Both the position numbers and the translations under genes were made by a program. Shown here piece after piece: positions 12,402-15,272 of a stretch of 15,272 nt of DNA (position 1 is the first letter of the stretch; every line of letters starts with the position of its first letter). The notes under the pieces are model-generated. The model saw nothing but the letters and a program-made list of their open reading frames with translations. It was not told the origin of the DNA and searched no databases. Source of the DNA: an archaeon (lineage in GTDB: Archaea > Halobacteriota > Syntropharchaeia > Alkanophagales > Methanospirareceae); contig JASEFB010000016.1 in the NCBI GenBank assembly GCA_030019325.1, positions 1 through 15,272 of the forward strand. The letters are read 5' to 3'.

Positions 12402-14171
12402 ATGGATCGGAGAATGGAAATATCCACGCTTGAGAGCTGGCTTTGGGATGCTGCGTGCAGTATAAGAGGACCGATAGACGCTCCGAAGTTTAAGGATTAT
12501 ATTCTCCCTCTTATGTTCTACAAGAGGCTCTGTGATGTTTATGAGGATGAGATAAGAAAGCTTTCAAAAGAATTTGAAAACGAACAGTTTGCTAAGGAGA
12601 TTATAAAATCAGATCGCAAATTGATCAGGTTTTACATTCCCGAGGAATACACATGGAAGGAAATAAGAAAGATAACTACAAATTTGGGAGAGCAGCTTAC
12701 CGAGGCTTTAAGAGGGATAGGGAAGGAAAACCCAAAGCTTCAAGGAGTAATTGACATCAAGGATTTTAATGAAACGTCTGCAGGACAGCGAGTAATGAGC
12801 GACGAAGCCCTCGTCGGGCTCATAGAGATTTTAAATAAGCACCGATTGGGGCTCACGGATGTGGAGCCGGATATTTTAGGGAGAGCGTACGAATATCTCC
12901 TGAGGAAGTTTGCAGAAGGTTCTGGACAGAGTGCGGGCGAGTTTTACACGCCGAGGGAAGTGGCGATTTTAATGGCTCACCTCATTGATGCTGAGGAAGG
13001 CGATGAGGTCTATGATCCTGCGTGTGGTTCTGGAGGGCTTCTTATCAAGAGCCAACGTTATCTCAAGGATAAAAAGTCCGCAATGCTCCAGAGCGCAGGG
13101 GGTCAATTGAAACTAAATAGCATCGTTAAAAAACCGCTTAAACTGCATGGACAGGAAATCAATTCTTTCACGTATGCGATGGCGAAGATGAATGCCTTCA
13201 TTCATGACATGGATGCGGATATCAGAGTTGGGGATACCATACGGACTCCTCGTTTTGCTGATGGCGGTAAATTAAAACGATTTGATAAGGTGACTGCGAA
13301 TCCAATGTGGAATCAGAAGTTCCCGCAGGATGTTTTTGAGAATGACGCGTATAACCGATTTTTATATGGAATCCCACCTTCAAACTCCTCTTCCGACTGG
13401 GGCTGGATTCAGCACATGTTCGCTTCGCTGAAGGAGAACGGAAAGCTTGTTGTGGTTATAGATACAGGAGTTGTGTCACGAGGCAGTGGAAACACGGGAA
13501 GCAACAGGGAGAAGGAGATAAGGAAGAAGTTTGTAGATAATGATTATATCGAAGCGGTTATACTTCTTACCGATAATCTCTTCTATAACACGACTGCACC
13601 GGGCAATATCATAGTGATAAACAGAGCTAAGCCACATAAAGGCGAAATTGTGGTGATAAATGCGTCAAAAGAGTTTGCGAAAGGAAGACCGAAGAATTAT
13701 CTGACCGAGGAGAACATAAAGCGAATTGAGGATGTTTACAAGAACTGGGAGGAAGTTGAGGGCTTTAGCACGATAATAACGAATGATGAAGCCGCGAGGA
13801 ACGATTACAATTCGAGTCCGTCGAGATACGTGGCAACTGGTGAAAAGGAGGAGATTGTGCCCGTTGAAGAGATTCTGGTGGAGCTTGAACAGGCGGAGGA
13901 GGAGAGGAAGGAGATAGATGAAGAACTTGATGAGATTATGGAAAAGATGGCAGTATCCAATAGAGGGAGTTCAGAAATGACAAAGGAGGAGATTAAAAAG
14001 ATTTTATTAGAAAACAAAGATATCTTAAGGAGATACAAAGTTAAATCAATTGCCCTTTTTGGATCTTATGTAAGGAATGAGCAAAAGGAGGATAGTGATA
14101 TAGACTTTCTTGTTGAGTTTGAAGAAGATACATACAATAATTTCATAAATTGTATCTATTCAGGTTTTTAA
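12402..14171 (+). CDS. hsdM: Type I DNA adenine methyltransferase (HsdM) fused in frame to an MNT domain
   Basis: A 589-aa product. Residues 1-525 are a normal-length HsdM that transfers methyl groups from AdoMet to adenine. They comprise an HsdM N-terminal helical domain (LESWLWDAACSIRG), GEFYTPREV at 179-187, AdoMet motif DPACGSGG at 205-212, catalytic motif IV as NPMW at 300-303 (rather than NPPF), DWGWIQHMFASL, and a C-terminal coiled coil of E/K residues. Residues 526-589 are a minimal nucleotidyltransferase with G554-S555-x10-D566-I-D568. The MNT part ends prematurely at NNFINCIYSGF, at the edge of the IS66-type element. A GAGGGGAGG precedes ATG 12402. No specificity (hsdS) or restriction (hsdR) gene is visible, so it is an orphan here or the rest lies beyond the IS. 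The fusion may be recent, see the internal start at 13977. Confidence 0.87.
   Translation: MDRRMEISTLESWLWDAACSIRGPIDAPKFKDYILPLMFYKRLCDVYEDEIRKLSKEFENEQFAKEIIKSDRKLIRFYIPEEYTWKEIRKITTNLGEQLTEALRGIGKENPKLQGVIDIKDFNETSAGQRVMSDEALVGLIEILNKHRLGLTDVEPDILGRAYEYLLRKFAEGSGQSAGEFYTPREVAILMAHLIDAEEGDEVYDPACGSGGLLIKSQRYLKDKKSAMLQSAGGQLKLNSIVKKPLKLHGQEINSFTYAMAKMNAFIHDMDADIRVGDTIRTPRFADGGKLKRFDKVTANPMWNQKFPQDVFENDAYNRFLYGIPPSNSSSDWGWIQHMFASLKENGKLVVVIDTGVVSRGSGNTGSNREKEIRKKFVDNDYIEAVILLTDNLFYNTTAPGNIIVINRAKPHKGEIVVINASKEFAKGRPKNYLTEENIKRIEDVYKNWEEVEGFSTIITNDEAARNDYNSSPSRYVATGEKEEIVPVEEILVELEQAEEERKEIDEELDEIMEKMAVSNRGSSEMTKEEIKKILLENKDILRRYKVKSIALFGSYVRNEQKEDSDIDFLVEFEEDTYNNFINCIYSGF
13977..14171 (+). 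other. Possible independent start of the MNT domain, 3'-truncated
   Basis: ATG 13977, in frame with hsdM, is preceded by GAGGGAG at 13963-13969 with 7 bases spacing. It starts MTKEEIKKILLENKDIL and then IALFGSYVR, just as free-standing MNT (MntA-like) antitoxins do. In this reading the product is 64 aa, versus about 95-110 for whole proteins. The ATGA at 13977-13980 would also form a classic stop/start overlap if hsdM ended one frame over. Confidence 0.45.
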
Positions 14172-14172
14172 G

Positions 14173-14185
14173 TTTTTTTCTTTTT
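14173..14185 (+). terminator. T-tract after hsdM
   Basis: TTTTTTTCTTTTT directly follows the TAA at 14169-14171. Oligo-T tracts act as intrinsic terminators in archaea. It may belong to the IS end rather than to hsdM. Confidence 0.4.
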
Positions 14186-14235
14186 CAACGAAAGGGTAGA
14201 TAGCTTTAAATAGCCTAAGTTTCAAATGAAAATGG

Positions 14236-14245
14236 TATTATAAAT
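14236..14245 (+). promoter_or_regulatory. TATA-like box of the IS66 transposase
   Basis: TATTATAAAT lies 32 to 41 bases before ATG 14277. A second candidate, TTTAAATA, is at 14205-14212. Confidence 0.4.
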
Positions 14246-14276
14246 CCCCTAAAAATCAAAATTTTGAAGATGTGAG

Positions 14277-15272
14277 ATGTGCGAAGGGTATTCAGAAATT
14301 ATCGAGGAGCTCCGGATAGAGAATAGAGAACTGAGAGAGGAAAATAGCCGCCTGCGTAATGAGCTTGAGAAAAGAGATTCGATTGTCGCAGAGCTGCAAG
14401 AAAAGATCGATGAGCTAAAGGAAGAAAATCGGGAATTAAGAGGCAAACTTCACGGTTTTAAGTGGTCTAAAAGGAGTAAAAGGAGTTTAAATTCAAGCGA
14501 GGAGAGATATCCTGAGCCAAAGAAGCGTGGTCCCCCTTTTGGGCACAAGGGGACTTCACGCAAGAAGCCCGAAAGGGTGGATAAAACGGTCGTTCTCAAG
14601 TTTGAAGCTTGCCCCAACTGTGGAGGAGAGCTAAAAGAGTTGGAGGACGTGAGAGAGAGGTATGAGGAAGAAATAGTCCCTATTCCAATCCTCGTTATCA
14701 AATATATCATCAAAGGGGGTTACTGCAAGAATTGTGGTAAGGTTTTTTATCCTGAAGTGCCTGAGACCATCGGAAATCGCCACTTCGGCATCCATTTCCT
14801 TCTTTACCTCGCTTACCTGAGATATGTCATGAATTTGCCCGAAAATAAGATTGTTACGCTATTGAATGACACTTACGATGCACATGTCTCGATAGGTACC
14901 GTAGTGGATTACCTAAAGAAGGCTGCCGAGATTTTCGGCGATGAATACGAGCGTATAAAGAGAGAGATGCGAGAATCAAGGGTATGCAACTATGATGACA
15001 CCGGACAGAGAGTGAATGGAGAGAACAAGTGGCTATGGACTTTTCTCTCGAAGGAAGCAACTCTTTTCCTCACGAGGAAGAACAGGGGAGCGAAAGTGGT
15101 CGCTGAAGTCCTTGGCGAGGATTACGATGGCGTGAGCACACAGGACTTCTATCCCTCTTTTGACCACGCTCCGGGACGGAAGCAGAAGTGCTGGTCGCAT
15201 CTGATAGGGGATGCGAGGGAACTCACCGAGAAGAAAAAGCCACCTCCTGAATCGTTCGAGTTCTACGAAGGG
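14277..15272 (+). CDS. IS66 family transposase (TnpC), 3' end cut by window
   Basis: 332 codons remain open to the right edge. The N-terminus is a leucine-zipper-like coiled coil (about 7-58). A basic linker with PKKRGPPFGHKG (81-92) follows. The zinc finger has C112/C115 and C150/C153. The DDE catalytic domain begins with YDDTGQRVNG, whose aspartate at 240 or 241 is the first acid. The second acid is probably D290 in VSTQDFYPSF, followed by KCWSHLIGDARE. The third acid lies beyond the window. All these are standard IS66 TnpC elements, and no lesion is visible. The ATG at 14277 is chosen because the coiled coil starts right after it. Confidence 0.9.
   Translation, partial: MCEGYSEIIEELRIENRELREENSRLRNELEKRDSIVAELQEKIDELKEENRELRGKLHGFKWSKRSKRSLNSSEERYPEPKKRGPPFGHKGTSRKKPERVDKTVVLKFEACPNCGGELKELEDVRERYEEEIVPIPILVIKYIIKGGYCKNCGKVFYPEVPETIGNRHFGIHFLLYLAYLRYVMNLPENKIVTLLNDTYDAHVSIGTVVDYLKKAAEIFGDEYERIKREMRESRVCNYDDTGQRVNGENKWLWTFLSKEATLFLTRKNRGAKVVAEVLGEDYDGVSTQDFYPSFDHAPGRKQKCWSHLIGDARELTEKKKPPPESFEFYEG

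Larger units (their letters stand above)
14150..15272 (+). mobile_element. IS66-type insertion element, left part (right end outside window)
   Basis: The left boundary is inferred at about 14148-14160, where MNT homology stops. The element contains a promoter-like region and a tnpC-type transposase with no tnpA or tnpB between the boundary and tnpC, as in single-gene (ISBst12-like) IS66 members. I could not identify the terminal inverted repeat because the other end is not in view. Confidence 0.65.

Overview
The window looks like a chromosomal piece of a euryarchaeon. The signs are an EndoQ-type PHP endonuclease with a C-terminal PCNA-binding peptide, remains of a CetZ tubulin, a TIGR00304/DUF131 membrane protein, a tRNA without encoded CCA, archaeal TATA-like boxes and AGGAGG ribosome binding sites. 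Composition is moderate to AT-rich. An uncultured methane-metabolising lineage such as ANME-1 would fit, but that is inference.

Left part (1-7355), mostly housekeeping. It holds a C-terminal gene tail, endoQ (248-1564), tRNA-Lys(CTT) (1623-1696) and a COG2509-type FAD-dependent dehydrogenase (1708-3138). A double-SIS protein converges on the dehydrogenase (3144-4259, minus), and a DUF131 membrane protein diverges from it (4403-4672). Then comes a 405-base stretch with only a possible decayed frame and a hairpin. Next is a broken cetZ (5078-5957, minus), downstream of adenylosuccinate lyase purB (5970-7355, minus).

Middle part (7385-11300, all minus): an accessory block. From upstream to downstream it contains a chimeric ORF made from a copy of the 5' end of purB plus a foreign tail, then a 185-aa protein with a related tail, a zinc-ribbon protein, a TPR protein, an unrecognised 233-aa protein, a DUF3841 protein, a BrnT-like toxin split by a frameshift, and its probable antitoxin. 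The last genes are tightly spaced. No complete known system is recognisable.

Right part (11420-15272, plus): a short winged-helix-like ORF overlaps radC. radC is followed after 3 bases by an orphan type I methyltransferase gene (hsdM) whose frame continues into a minimal nucleotidyltransferase (MNT) domain. That domain is cut short just before an IS66-type element whose transposase runs off the window. No hsdS or hsdR is visible. Together with the toxin-antitoxin remnant this suggests a decaying defence island.

The strongest observations are: three lesions in cetZ; a single-base frameshift in brnT whose repair restores the whole C-terminus; a 194-bp purB duplication at about 95% identity, whose changes are mostly amino-acid altering; a shared C-terminal tail on two neighbouring ORFs; and the HsdM-MNT fusion truncated at the IS66 boundary.
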